From contig NC_026660.2 of NCBI RefSeq assembly GCF_000004075.3, positions 20,215,498-20,279,497 of the forward strand: 64,000 nucleotides of DNA, read 5' to 3'. The position numbers were made by a program, and so were the translations under genes. The stretch comes from Cucumis sativus (lineage: Eukaryota > Streptophyta > Magnoliopsida > Cucurbitales > Cucurbitaceae). Every line of letters begins with the position of its first letter. Position 1 is the first letter of the stretch. The notes under the pieces are model-generated. The model was not told where the DNA came from. It did no database searches and saw only the letters and a list, made by a program, of their open reading frames with translations. This document shows positions 48,884 through 62,300 of the stretch, piece by piece.

Positions 48884-51800
48884 TCATACTTGAACAAATT
48901 TGTTTAGTGCAGACGTATCCAAAGCAGGGAATTCCTTGGCAGCAGATAAGACTGCAAGGCCGAGTTTTATGGCGTCGTCATTGCTTGGTGCCTAGAATAC
49001 ACATTATTCACAATCTTTTAGATGTAAAGACATACCAAAATCGTACAAACAACTTAGATATGGATGAATGGTTTACCTCGATGTTAAGAGGAAGTACAGG
49101 ATCATGCAATGAGAGTCTTAGAAGGAACCACCCACCAAATCCAGAAACCCGAACCTGTTTTCGAGTTGAACAGATGATTTATTTATCCGAACAAACCATT
49201 TACATCCACAAGTATTCTCTTGATACACAACAAATCCTATTGCTTTTTGTTAAAACCAATTTACTAAATGGAAAATTGACAACTGAAGTTGTGAAAATTG
49301 TTATAGATGAAGGATATAACTTTTGAATGGCTAAATTAGAAAATATACTCTTGAACTTTGTCCTTTTGTCTTATAAGTACTTCTATTAGAAAAAATTCCA
49401 AGAATACTTCTATTCTTTCAAAAGTTCCAATACAATTGATATTTCATAAGCGTCTCTCACTAATCCAAATGGCCCAAATTTTGTCCGAAATTCTAAAGAA
49501 TTTTTAATCCAAGTGTAGTTTTGAAATGTTTAAGATAGGCCAAGGGTAATATATCAACTTTGGAAAGAATGGGGGTATTTTTAAACAAAGGACAAAACTC
49601 TTTAGGAATTTTATTTTTTTAATTTAACCTTTTTAAACTGATGTCATCCAGCAGACAAATCTAAACTTACCCCTTCATAGTTAACAGGAGCTTTCATAAG
49701 CTTGGGATCAGAAGCAACAAGATTCTCAACATGTTTCAGCACAGCTTCTCCATAATCGCGGAAGGGTCTGGAAACATTGATTTATTAGAAACTTTGTGCA
49801 AAGGAATCAAGAGAGGAATACCTTCTAAAGCAAAATCATATAGGTCATACCCTCCTTGAAGGTCTGGATGGTTTTGATTTATCTTTAAACGCAACTCAAC
49901 AGCAACAGCAGGCTCTTGTAAACCTTCCACCAGATTGGTCAAAACTTGGCTCCCACCACCTAATCCTGAGGCTCTTGCTGATGCAAGTTTGTTTAAAATT
50001 TTGACCTGAGATTCATTTTTACATTGTTAAAGGAAACAATGAAGCTAAAGAGAGAAATTAGATTAGTACATGTAAGACAGACAACTATTGTCAATTGGTA
50101 ACATATCAAAAATAAAGAGAAAAAATTTGTGGGATGCTATATCGAATAGAAACACCCACCATGAGATATGCGCCATCATCAAGCCAATGGTTCTCCTTAA
50201 GAGCTCCATGACCACTGGTTTCAATAGCCAAATGTGACTCCTCACCAATAGAATTCTACAACATCAGTATTTTATTGTTTTATTATAAAGATTACTGACA
50301 AGATAAAAGTTGAATATATTAGATAACCAGGCCTAACAAAAGACAACTGACAATAACTGATACTCTTCTTCTTGTAAAATGAGTAAACGCAAGCCCATAA
50401 GCCATGGACAATTCTATAGTTGCCCGCTCTAAAGGCACGTGTATAAGGTGAAAATGGAAGAACAGGATCCTGTCTTACTGAATAAATATTATGAAAAATT
50501 TAACAAAATGTCATTCGGACGGCTATAGGAGTACTTTGATTTTGTTTCTTCTTCTTCACTCACATGGATAACGAAAACTTTCTTTTTGTAACTATGATTT
50601 TAAAATTAAATCCCAACATAACATGAAAAAAAAACAGAGATTCTATAAATATTGATCATTCCTAAACTGTTAGGAGACATCTTTCACTAGCCGTACCCAA
50701 CCAAATTCTTCAAAATCCTCAAACTCCCCACATTTGATAATTGACTTGACTCTGCTTTAGTGAAGTATATGTTTTTTTAATGTTAAATTATATGTATTAT
50801 CTATTATGAATAATCAAATATATCATATATATACACAAATATTCTACAAGGAAAAAAAAAGTGTCCCAAAGTGTTCGTGTCCCTGAGAAACTCATTGATA
50901 CCAACCATGGTGGTATTAGAATATAGTAGAACAATAAATCTTACCAAACGGATAGCTTCATCAATGACATTTTTGTAGCCTCTTTTGAATCTGTGATGTT
51001 TTCCTCCTGAAAAAAAAAACATCGAGTTAGATACGAATCTATAACTAAAGTAAAGATATTTCTGGAATCCTTCATACCAAGTTTCTTCTCTATAAACAAG
51101 GTCAGGCCATCTGAGGTCACACTGTCTGTAACAATAGTGGTGCCAGGATGCTGGAGAGAAGAAAAAAACTATTGGGACCACTTTTACTAATTAAAGACAA
51201 CATCTCTTCAGAGAGCTGATACAAAAATACCTCCTCAAGAACAATGGCAGACATCAAGGCGATTAAGCGATTCCGGTTAAACTCACGTCCAGTAGAATCC
51301 ACAGCAGCAGATCTGAAGCAAATGGATGTTTTGAAACAATAGAGCATAGCATAAAAGCGATTCAATCATTAATAGTTAAGCATTAGTAGCACCAACTATC
51401 ATTACAGCATTGATTATTACCTGTCAACATCTGTGTCAAAAATGATCCCTAAATCAGCTTTGTTGTGAAGGACAGCCTCTGTTATGGCTCTCATTGCTGT
51501 CTTGTCCTCGGGATTTGGTATATGGTTTGGAAATAAACCTGGCACAAATAAATTTTATTCTTTAATCTTATAAACCATTTTGAAACTGGACCAACCTAAC
51601 TTTTGCCAAACCAAATATTACCATCTGGCTCCAAGAACTGACTACCCGAAGTGATTGCACCAAGTGGTTCTAGCACCTTGGCCTGATAAGAGATTGGAGT
51701 TTAGAACTTTGTTAATGTATAATTTTGTTGATCTAGCATCTTTTCAATTTCTGCACAATATGGTAAAGGCAAGTAACTTTGTGATGGTTCTTAGGGCTTT

Positions 51801-54800
51801 ACAATGATTACAACAATAACTTCTTATGTTTTTTCTTCATTTTTTCAAAGTATAAAATGTTTGGACTTTTCTTTACCATGTGATCAACTCACCCATGATT
51901 GAAGAACTTCTTTAGTACATACATGTAACATATAAAACCTTCACTAGAATCAGCCAACAAAAGTAGAACTGTAGAAGAACATCTATAAATTCAATTTATA
52001 TGGAGCTAAAAATGAAAATAAGCAGGCTTGTGAAAGTGGAAAAGCAAAAAGTGTTAGCACAAGCACAAAAATAAAGGATGATCTTTTTAGAGGTTTTGAA
52101 CTATGGGCATAAATAAAGAATTGATTAAAAATCAGATGGCGTCCATAGTGTGGGTGGGGGTTAAGAGGACAGGTATTTACTGCAAAAAATCCTCCTGCTC
52201 CATTTCCAGCATCAACAACAATGTGGAATCCTTCCAAGGGCTTTTCTGAGAATTAAGAAATTGACATATATAACCAAGTTGACTCATAAACTTTAATCTC
52301 CACATCCATTTAAGCACAATGAAAAGTTTAGATGATTGCACCTTTATTTCCTGCAGCTTTACGAACTGCCTTCACGAGATCAGATGCATAGACACTCATG
52401 TAATCAACCTGCTTTATTGTTGCAGAACCTTTCCCCCTTGAATTTTTCAAACCATCTGTGCTATTCAGATTTCTATAGAATTCTGCAGCACGTCCCAGAA
52501 TTTCTTTAATGTCAGCTTTGCCAAGCCCACCAACATTAGTAAAAAATTTGAATCCATTCCTGTTGAACGGCAAATGACTTGCTACAAAAAATAACAGTAT
52601 TTGAGATTCGTGTAAGCACATATAACAAGGAAAATAAATAAATAAATATGGTGCAAGAATTTTGGCCTCTATCTTTCTGCAATTATTTTGTTCGGTTCCA
52701 GGCTTCAAAATGCAAAATGCATAAAAAAAAGGTCCTCGTAGCCTCTGATTTCATTGCAAATCTCTAATAGAAGGCTAATGTGGCCATTACACTAAAATTT
52801 TTAGTTGATACACAGCACTACTGTTTCAGAAACAATGTCGCTAAGCACATAATTCAACACTCTGTCACTGTCTATCTACTATTCTCCATAAATATGAAAG
52901 ATTAAAAAATGCCCTTGCCCAATTTCTTGTTGAAGATATGACAGCTGACAGTAGTACTCAATAGTAGATACTATTAAGTAGTAAGATGGGCTGAGAATTT
53001 GAGAAGATATTCAAGAGTCTTTCTTTCTAACATTCTTCTGCCAAAGTTAAATTAGTAGACAACTGTCCAAATACGCAGCCCCATTCTTGAATTTTCCCAT
53101 CATTCTCCCTATACTAATTACTTTTTCCATGCTAAATTCCAATTGACTATATGACTATTCTAGCATTGTGCAAAGGACTCATTCTTTCTTAGCAGGAAAA
53201 TGGATCTGTTGGATCTAACATGGGGTATCAACGTCAAGGTCAAACAGTCTGAGATGGATGTAGATTTTCTTAGGATGGTAAAGAGAAAGCCAGGAAGTTT
53301 TTGTCAATTCAAGATGAAAAAGAGCTGTAATGTATGTTCAGTTCTGAAAGGATTGAAACCAGAAACCTTTCCATAAACACCCAGCTTTCGGCGAATTTTT
53401 CATAAATTTGCTTTCTTTTCATTCCGTAAAAGAAACCCAAAACTCAGAGACTTTTTAATGTATAGTTTACCAGTTATCATTATAGATCCATCAACAGGAC
53501 AAAAAAGTGCTTCATCTTCAGTGAGAGTGCTGTTAAACATAGCTGGTGTAGAAGCTAATCTACAAAAGAAGAAAAGATATCAAACATAAGTCTCCCATAG
53601 CAGATGATCAGCATCATAGTTACTAAGGAAAAGTATTATTCCTTGTGTATCTAGTCAAAAGATAATGTCATTAGACTAAAAAATATAAAGAAGTTGGATC
53701 CAGTTATACAAAATAGCAAAGCATGATAATTGCAATTTTTTAGATTTAGTTGGAATGTGTGTATTTTTGGTTTTCTTTCTTTCTTTCTTCCTTTTTTTTG
53801 TTTCCTTTTTTTCTTCTTTTAGTATTACTAGTATTAGTATTGTTTTTGTTCTTCAGCCCTGTCCCTTTGATCAGGCCCTTGTTGTTGGACTTCCATTGTT
53901 GATTTATGTTCTTTGGTTTCTTATCAGAGAAAAGGTGAGAGAGAAAGAGAGATGGCCATGGAATAATTAAGTAAAAATTTAACCACTTTGCACACAAGTA
54001 ATAACATCTATATGTGTTATCATATTATCCACAGAGACTACAAAATCAATATTGGCCTGTGAATATAACCCACCCGTATTGAATAACATCCAGCCCTGCA
54101 CCAGCTATACCTTGAGAAATTGCATCCTGAAAGTTGATTGGGATGTCAGAAATAGAAGAAAACGAAAACCACAAAGGATGGATGGGGTTCATTAATTACT
54201 AGATATTTCATTCAACTGAACATACTGAACGCAATTTATAGTTTACAAGTTCAAGCAATAATTATGTAACATGAGACATGTGAAGGAGCTGATTTCAAAT
54301 GAAAAAACATCAAGTTTTTAAAGGTCTAAATGTTAGATAAGTTAATTAATAACTTCAGCATTAAATTACTAAATCCAAACATCAAGTGGAGGTTGTAAAA
54401 TACCTGTAATTTTTTAGCTGAAATACGTGAATCATGTCCAATAGAAACTCTCAAGCGTTGTGAACCATCAGCTTTTTTCTTTTCTAATAACCATGCAGAA
54501 AAGCCAGCTCCTATTGCTTCTGCAACTAGTTCAGTAAGATTCACAGGTTCCCCCTCAACACCAGCAACAGCAACACCTCGAATATCACTGCAAGTTAAGC
54601 AACACTGACACGTTTTAGCCAATAGAGACCAGCTACAAAATCTTGGGAAGGGGGCTGCCATATCAGACAATTTCTCAATATAAAATGCATAAGTAAGATG
54701 AGTAAGATGCTCAGTACTATTAAGTCCTCCCAACTCCAAGATGCATCAAAATTTCACATGCTTGGCTTAATGAGAAGATGATATCTCAAGTATTTTATAA

Positions 54801-57460
54801 AATAAATAGATGTAAATGGCAGAACGTGGTAAGAAAAGAAGGTAATTTTTAAGTACCTTCCATTTTGAAGCTTCTGGAAATCAATATTGTCAAGAGAAGA
54901 GATTGTAGATGGAGCAGCTGCAATAAGATCATGAACACAAGTATTGTTTAGATGGCAAAGCTATAAAATTTTAGTAATTGAAAAACATAAACAAAAAAAT
55001 ATGAAGTGGCACCATATACAACCGAAGTCAAACAAATAATAAGGATTGAAAGAAAAATAACTCAGCAGAAAATGCAAGCAAACTTTATGCATGAAAGGAA
55101 TCAAGCAAAAGAAAATCCTAAAGGATGTCTAGCATGGTGGTTTTACGCTTGATGTCAACCTGGATAGTGAGAGTCTAGAACAGACCATTGCAGGGAACAG
55201 GTCCTCGAATAATAAAATTTATCTGGGGTGTGGAAAAGGTGCGCAACTGCATGGATGAGATGCTAGTCCATGCAACCTTCCCTCCATCAAAGGCAGGCAA
55301 GTTAAAAGGGGCAAAACAGTCCCTTCGATATTGGTTGCTGAACTGCCTAGACTGTTGGTAGCACTGTGATACATTAATATTTTGGAAAACCTTCCCTGAA
55401 ATTGCTGCATAAAAATTTACAATTTATAGACTTAGTATTCATAGAATATTAATCCATCATGTTAGTAGTCATATTGTTCCTGAAGTACCACTTCAGGCCA
55501 TTGAGCATTTTATTTAGGCTAAAAACACAGAGAAAACTTTAATCTTCATTAGTTTGGCACCGCACCACTACTGTGTGGGTCGTGAACAATTAACTTCTGC
55601 AACAATTGAATAATTTTATAGCAACTTGTTACATACCTCTCTTCCTTTTTCTTCGTGCTTGTTCAATCAGTACTTAAACCAAAAGCTCAATCTAATCGAT
55701 TACACTAAATTTAATCATACCAACACTTCTCGTCAATTGTGGACTTGAAATCTCGTAGAAGCTCCAAAAACTAGCAATCAACATTGATTGAAGATGAAAA
55801 GACATTACAAGGGTTCGGACAGGGGACATTTTGCTCTAATATTATATTAAATTACCACTCAACCCAAAAGCTTAAGATGATAGGTTTTTTTTTTTTGATA
55901 AGAGACAAATATATTCATATAACAGAACAGAACATCCTAAGGGCGAGGGACAAGAGGGCCCTCCCCGGAAGAAGCTAGGGAACTAAGAAATGATGGCCTT
56001 CCAATTGTTGAAAATCATAGAAAGGCTATAATTACAAAAGTGTTTGGTGTAATTCGTACTCCACCAAGAGGCTGTGTGCTGAACCATAGTCCAAAAAGAA
56101 TCAAAAGAATTAAATCTATCTTAAAAAATTCTGCTATTCCTTTCTTTCCAAATGCTCCACAAAAGGGAACGTGTCGCACATTTCCATAAGATGTTTCCTT
56201 TAGGGCTGTAACCTCTAATATTAAGACCTTCAATCATCCAACTATCAATCTTACTAGGAAGACAAAGCTCCAAGTCAAAAATACCAAACAGAGTGTTCCA
56301 AGCTTTTTTTGTGAAGGGACAATGTAGAAATAAATGATCCAAGGTTTCCTCATCTTTAGAGCATAGGCAACACATCGAGGGGCTAAGCAATGTGTTCTGA
56401 ATTTTTTTTTGTAGTTTCTCATGGGTGTTGAGGCTTCTGTAAGCAAGCGACGATAAGAAAAACTTCACCTTCTTCGGAATTTTATTCTTCCAGATATGAC
56501 GAATCAAGGGAACAGCAATGGAGGGGGATTCTTCCAGATAAGATGATAGGTTATGGTACATTCATTTATCCCAATTCTTCAAAATCATACAAGACAGAAG
56601 TCTTGCTCTTGCTCTTCTGTGTTAGTTATGTTGCCCATGGCTAGAAATGAGTGAGCCATGAATACGGTCTAAATTATTCTAATCTCCTTGACCAGAGGGA
56701 AGATTGAAGCTTAACATCTACATACTGTAAAAATATGGTCTGGCAAAAGAGTGAAACTCTGATAGTCATTTGACTCGTTTTTTCTGTTGAAATTTTACTA
56801 GTCTTTTTTGTATTCAATCTTCCATTAGTTTGGAAATAAACTTGAAAGTGTCATAGTTTGAGAAATCTGCAGTGATGCAGGGTTGATTGATGGGTCACGA
56901 CAGTTAAAAGACCTGATAAATACATTAAAGAGAATTTCCCATGTGTCGCCAACATAGTGGGAAGATTGAATAAACATAACTAACAAGTTGAGGCAAAGGC
57001 ATCTACTCCATCCCTCAGGGTTGAAAATTTGTTGTACTAAAAAAAACTTAAAACCCATGCTAAGTCATTTCTTCCTGAAGCTCACTCCAGTCTAATACTC
57101 CAACACAATTTCAAAATTCAATCGAAGGAAACTTGACAAACGAACGAAGGAACAAGAAATGAAATCAAAAGCTTGAGCGCACTCTTCACTTTCACATAGT
57201 ATTACATCAATATAACTATTGTCAACGAAGACGTCACATAACAACAGATTTATCCCCTATTCGATTGCCAGTAATTGCATAGTAGTTCCCAGAAGAAGGA
57301 ACCGCATCGGAGGGAAATGAATTTTCAACATATGGCGAAATGATACAATAATGCCAAATTCAGATTGTCCGGAAAAATGGAATATTAGAATATGGAATTG
57401 AACTTAAATTGTAAATCGAAGAACTTAAGAGACTGCAATGAAATGAAGTGTACCTGCCAT
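48884..57460 (-). CDS. Phosphoglucomutase / phosphoglucosamine mutase family protein
   Basis: Alpha-D-phosphohexomutase superfamily, closest by eye to Arabidopsis At5g17530/At1g70820; substrate not established. Seventeen coding exons: 57460-57454, 54917-54857, 54587-54404, 54126-54074, 53559-53471, 52581-52342, 52245-52181, 51682-51622, 51538-51421, 51312-51231, 51150-51078, 51006-50945, 50255-50160, 50005-49851, 49767-49671, 49154-49077, 48991-48884; 542 residues. The active serine is in SIMITASHLPFNRNGFK, the metal loop is DTDVDR and the sugar loop ETSGHGALKENHWLDDGAY. The phosphate loop is RVSGFGGWFLLR, where bacterial enzymes have SGTEPxxR. Exon 1 codes only 7 bases (ATGGCAG), supported by an in-frame TAG 24 bases upstream and perfect phase with exon 2. 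This leaves MAAAPSTISSLDNIDFQKLQ before the core, with no clear transit peptide, so this form may be cytosolic, or a further 5' exon or start exists. Intron 1 is about 2.5 kb and holds a LINE fragment. Confidence 0.9.
55874..56552 (-). mobile_element. 5'-truncated LINE fragment with 13-bp target-site duplication
   Basis: Inside intron 1 of the mutase gene and on the same strand as it. The coding remnant reads IRHIWKNKIPKKVKFFLSSL, the zf-RVT zinc knuckle CCLCSKDEETLDHLFLHCPF, WKCATRSLLWSIWKERNSRI, a TAA in place of Lys, and then MVQHTASWWSTNYTKHFC to a stop at about 55985. A poly(A) tail (T run at 55885-55896 on the + strand) follows a short 3' UTR. The sequence aagatgataggtt occurs exactly at 55874-55886 and 56540-56552, a 13-bp target-site duplication that fixes both ends. 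It differs clearly in sequence from the LINE at 1.15-3.48 kb. Confidence 0.92.
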
Positions 57461-59142
57461 TGAAAGAGCAGAGATTTGGTTCTACAATATTTTGAGGGAG
57501 AGAAGCTATTCGGCAGTGCGGAGATAGCAAGAACTTCCACCTTTCTTCACCTGCTGTTCTATGTCTTTGGTGACTTTAAATCAATCAATATTTTGGCTTT
57601 CACAAATACCTATTTACAAATATACCAAAAATAAATTAAAATATTTATAAAAATATAACAATATACTATGATTGAATCATAATTACTTAGGTTAAAATCT
57701 ACCGATTAAACTAAGATATTTATAATTAGTTAGTTTCATTATTATTATATAAAATTAAAATTAATTTTGACATTTCAATTTAACCTTATTTTTATTAATT
57801 TATGGAATTAACCAAAAATATTAATAATTATTGAATAATTAAGTTGTAGATATTAAATGAGGTAATTGAATCAAAATTAAAGGGTGTGAAATGCTAAAAT
57901 TTAAAAATGTATGTTTGGTCATTGATTTCTATTGTTTGTAAAAGTATACTATTTTGGTCTTTAAATTTTTAAATGATACATTTTAGTCATTGATTTTGTA
58001 AGATAGATTTAGAAGATTCTAAAGGTATTTTTGTTTAGTTTTTAAAAAGTCAATTAATTATATTTAAAATTACTAAAAGAATAGTATTCACACGAAATGT
58101 AATTTGTGGAATTAAACTTTTGATAAATATTGTAAATATAGTTTATAGTATTTGCTTTTTTGATGCGAAATAAAAATTTTAGAACTGTTTAGTTTTCGAT
58201 TTTTGGGATATTGTAGTCGCAAGTTAGTATGAATTTCGATATTTTGGAGTCTAATTAAAGTTTAATCTCAAATTCTTTAATATTTCAAAATATGTTAATC
58301 TTGAGGTTGATACGGACTTGCACGTCTTGAAAGCTTCTCTTCAGTCTTTTAGAAGATGTTGATTACGAACTTGTACGTCTTGAGAGCTTGTAAAAATTTG
58401 AATATTCTATTCCTCAAAGCTTCAACACTTCAAAATTTTTCTTCCTTCAATACAAGATCCTTTAAATAGATGACAAATGTATCTATTTAGCGAGAAATTT
58501 CATAAACTTTATATGGGCTTAGGTTCATTTTATTATTAGACTTGGGCTTGAGCCCACATATGTTGAGTTTGTTTGGTTGAGGAAACTTAATTATCTAAAA
58601 TTAAATAAAAATATAATTATCATTTTATTTGTTGTGATGATGTGACAAAAATTTAATTGAACAAAATTTCATATTTAACAAATAGTTTCGAGTGAATATA
58701 TTTTTTAGAAGTTATTATTTTAATTAAAATATTATATAATTTATAAAATAAAGTATTAAAGTTATTTGAGAGGCTTTTAAATTTATTTTAATAAACCTAA
58801 TAGATAAAAAGAACTACAAGAATAATAAACGAAAGATGTAATAAATTTGTGGAAGAAATGAGTTTATTCTTCAATTTCACGTTCTAATATTATAACGAGA
58901 CTGAATAAATAGGAACCAAAAAAATAAATATGAAACGACGTCGTGTTGGTACTAAGAATATTCAATTATATTATATGACGACCGAGTCAACGCCATTGAC
59001 ACAAAAGTTTTCAAGGCGGCGGAAAATATATAATAAATAAATCATGAACGAGCGGAACAAAATTTTCTCTTCAATTTTGCATTTTGCTCTTGTTGTACTC
59101 TGAGACGACCTAGGGTTTTGCTTTTTTGGGAGACAGAAGAAG
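57461..59142. promoter_or_regulatory. Intergenic region: mutase and UBL5 promoters
   Basis: Divergent start codons 1.68 kb apart. For UBL5: a TATA-like atatataataaataa at 59026-59040; the 10-bp palindrome ACGACGTCGT at 58935-58944; and a telo-box-like TAGGGTTTT at 59111-59119 in the 5' UTR, typical of housekeeping genes. An imperfect direct repeat (acttgcacgtcttgaaagct and acttgtacgtcttgagagct) lies at about 58316 and 58370. The remainder is AT-rich without a gene. Confidence 0.5.
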
Positions 59143-59364
59143 ATGATCGAGGTTGTGCTGAATGATCGGTTGGGGAAGAAGGTCAGAGTGAAATGCAACG
59201 ATGATGACACCATTGGTGACTTGAAGAAGCTCGTGGCTGCCCAGACTGGGACTAGATCTGAGAAGATTCGGATTCAAAAATGGTACAATATCTACAAGGA
59301 TCATATTACTCTCAAGGATTATGAAATCCACGACGGCATGGGCCTCGAACTCTACTACAATTAG
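59143..59364 (+). CDS. UBL5: Ubiquitin-like protein 5 (Hub1/UBL5)
   Basis: 73-residue ubiquitin-fold protein encoded by one exon. It matches the family exactly in length and layout: [19 protein letters not shown] at the start, [38 protein letters not shown] and the final [10 protein letters not shown]. The C-terminus ends in the di-tyrosine plus one residue of Hub1/UBL5 in place of the Gly-Gly of ubiquitin. The protein therefore binds partners non-covalently, acting in pre-mRNA splicing by contacting Snu66-type HIND motifs and, in animals, in the mitochondrial unfolded-protein response. No in-frame alternative start lies upstream. Intact and likely expressed from the TATA/telo-box promoter described for the neighbouring spacer. 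Confidence 0.98.
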   Translation: MIEVVLNDRLGKKVRVKCNDDDTIGDLKKLVAAQTGTRSEKIRIQKWYNIYKDHITLKDYEIHDGMGLELYYN

Positions 59365-62300
59365 GTTATTTTCTCATCGCTTTCCGGATACTTATTTGTT
59401 TTTCTTCTGGAATGAATTTTACAGGCTCTGGTTGATGGTTACAATTAGGTTATTTTTTTACAACTCTTTTCTTTTCTAATATTTTTTTTACTCCTTCCAT
59501 GAGTTCTTGACTAATTTCCCCCGAAGTCCCGTAGTTCCATTTTATTTTAATTTAAATATTGATGATTACAGTGTAAAGGAGAAAGATCACTTCGAATGTG
59601 AAAGCACTACATATTATGTTTTTTATTTGAGATCGACAAGGCATGTTTTGGTTGTTGTAAATTAGACATAAAAGAAGTTGGTGAAACACAAAGGTGCCCA
59701 CAGTTCAGATAAATTTTCTGTAGTAGTACTGCTCTAATTTTCTCTGTCTATGTATTCGTTAGATCCTTATTTGGAGTATAGTTCATTCTAGGTGACTTAG
59801 GAAGCCTTTCATTCTTGCCGGAGAATCTATATTGGAGCCTTACAACTTCGCTAACTAAATCAAGAAATACTTTTGGAAAATTAATTTACTGAGTAGGGGG
59901 CTGTTCATGACTGTAAGCTGCAATATGTCAAGTCATATCCCTCTGGTTCTTTCTTAACGATCTTGGTCCTTTCTTACGGGGTAGGATTAGCGATTTTTGA
60001 TCTTTTCAGAAATGAAAATTATGGATTTCCTATTACTAATTATATAACCATGTTTTATCTACTATGAGTCATCCATCAATGGTGATCAATTAGTCTGCTG
60101 GACCGTGGTAAATTATCAATCATCCATGGTGAGGTTTTAATTCTGGATCCTTCATTTAGTGAGCCTTACTCCACGTAGCCTGGTGTGTTTTCTTGTAGTC
60201 ATGGAGAGGCAACTTTATACTCCTCAATGTTAAACCTCAAGGTAAAAAATGTCTTCAACTTCGAGGCCATAGGTTCAAACATTCCACTCCACTTGTCTCT
60301 GAGCTAAAAAAGTTATATATGTCCCTTGATTGCAGTCAAAACATTGCATAAAATTCCTTAAACTAGCATTTTAATGATAACACGCTTGTTGAATAGGCGT
60401 ATTTCTTTGTTTTTATTCTTAGCAAATACTACAGATGGTTGCTTTTCATTTGGGAGAAGCTATGATGTAATCAATTGGGAAGACAAAAACTAAAAATGGA
60501 TTCTTATTACTTAACAAGCTAACTGGTCTAGCTTATATATTGGCCGATAAAACTAAAAACAGCCTAAACAAAGTTACTGTTTAGAAACTTCCAGAACATA
60601 AAGAAAATGGTAAATACAAAAGACTGGATAATTATTATAACCCTTTAAAGTAAATCCTGCCAACAACTAAGATACATCAAGCTACCTGTTTCCATGTTCT
60701 TGAATAGTAATGGGCTGATTTATCGCTTTTTAATTCAGTTAATGCAGGCATGGAAAGCCATATGATCTGCTTTGCTACAACTCTCTGAGCTCAATGTTGT
60801 CGTGTGGCATTGCCTGTGTAATTTGTGTAACATAAGACAGCATATATTGATGACTGTTTCAGAATAAAACTCGATTGGGGATTTCAATGTAATACATATA
60901 CAATCAAACTGCTTGTTCGGTGATATCATATGATGTGGTAACTTCATTTAACCTTATGCTCTAACTGATTGTTTAGTTTTTGTGTTTTCAATGAATTTGA
61001 ATTTAAGCAGTTGATTTCAAATTCAGAATTTTAAAAGCTATGCGGTACCTACATACAGTGGAGCAATGTATAGAGCTAAACTGTCTTTCTTGATCCTATG
61101 ATTTTGTTTTTATTTTCATTGTTACCCCATTTTTTATTTGAAGAATTAGGAATGAGGTTTGTAGAATATCATTGTTTGAAGATTCGGATTCTTTCGTCAA
61201 TAAATAATTGAGTTTTTAGTATGTTCGTTAGGGATTTAATAAAAGTTGATAAATATGTATTTGTAGGATGGGGAATATATTCTCCTATTTCTCTCAGCTT
61301 CAACTTCAACTATTTTTAAAATTTGAAGAATGAAGACTGTTACTTGTTAATTCTATTGCTGTTGTCTCAGTAAGGTTGAAAAATAATTTTGCAACTTGTC
61401 AATTTGAGATTTTAAATTTAGGAAGAACTAAGATTGGCCTATAAGATTTGGATATTATTTTTAATTAGTTTTATAGTTTTGGAGTCTATAGGAATGGTAT
61501 TAGATGCCATTCCATTTTTATTCATTATCTTGTTCTTAGTGGCATTAAAAGAAAGCAAACGAGACACGATAATATTTATGGTTAATTTTATATGATAGGA
61601 TCTAATTAGTTAGGTTAGGTTTTGAAAAAAATCATTGGAATCTTACTATTTGTTTTAAAAGCACTCTTAATTATTTAGCAATTAGCAGCATAAAACATTT
61701 AGAACGAATTCATTGTTACATTGTTTTAGGTCTCTTAATTACTCCGAGGTTTCTTACCAATGATTAAGTTTTGTGTAGAAAACCTGTGAAATGTTATCTG
61801 TTAATTAACTTGTAAGACACAAGGTATAAAAATGTGTACAAAAAGGGCACACATACCTTTTCAACCTGATAGTAATGTTGTAAAAATAAAAGGAGGTTTG
61901 GACCTTTGTGTACATCAAATCTACCCTTCCAAACATAACTCTTTAGTGTCCATTTATCCTGCGGAGAGTCAGAATGAGACGGGAGTTTGGAGAATAGCAG
62001 TAATTGGAGAAGACATAACTCGTTAATGTTAGAGCTGGGGACTCAACCTTTCATCCCCACAATGGTTATACTTAAGTAGACTCTGTCTCTGCCTATCTAC
62101 TCACAAAAATTTCACAAAAAAAAAAAGGTGCAAAGTTCAAATTCTATTTTAGTCCTCGATATTTTATATAGTTTTCTATTTTGTTCCTAAAGTTGTATGT
62201 TTTAATCTCTTTTAACTTTTAAAAATACGTATTTTGGTTATGTAACATAATGTCGTTGCTTTAAAATTTAGAATAAGAATAATGAGATGACTTTTATAAT

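Noticed and set aside
53746-53997. Lys/Asn-rich minus-strand ORF and its plus-strand partner
   Set aside because: Low-complexity translation of a pyrimidine-rich stretch inside a mutase intron.
60280-60310. Possible tRNA gene (ggttcaaac B-box)
   Set aside because: No cloverleaf, no A box at proper distance and no anticodon arm; at most a SINE relic.
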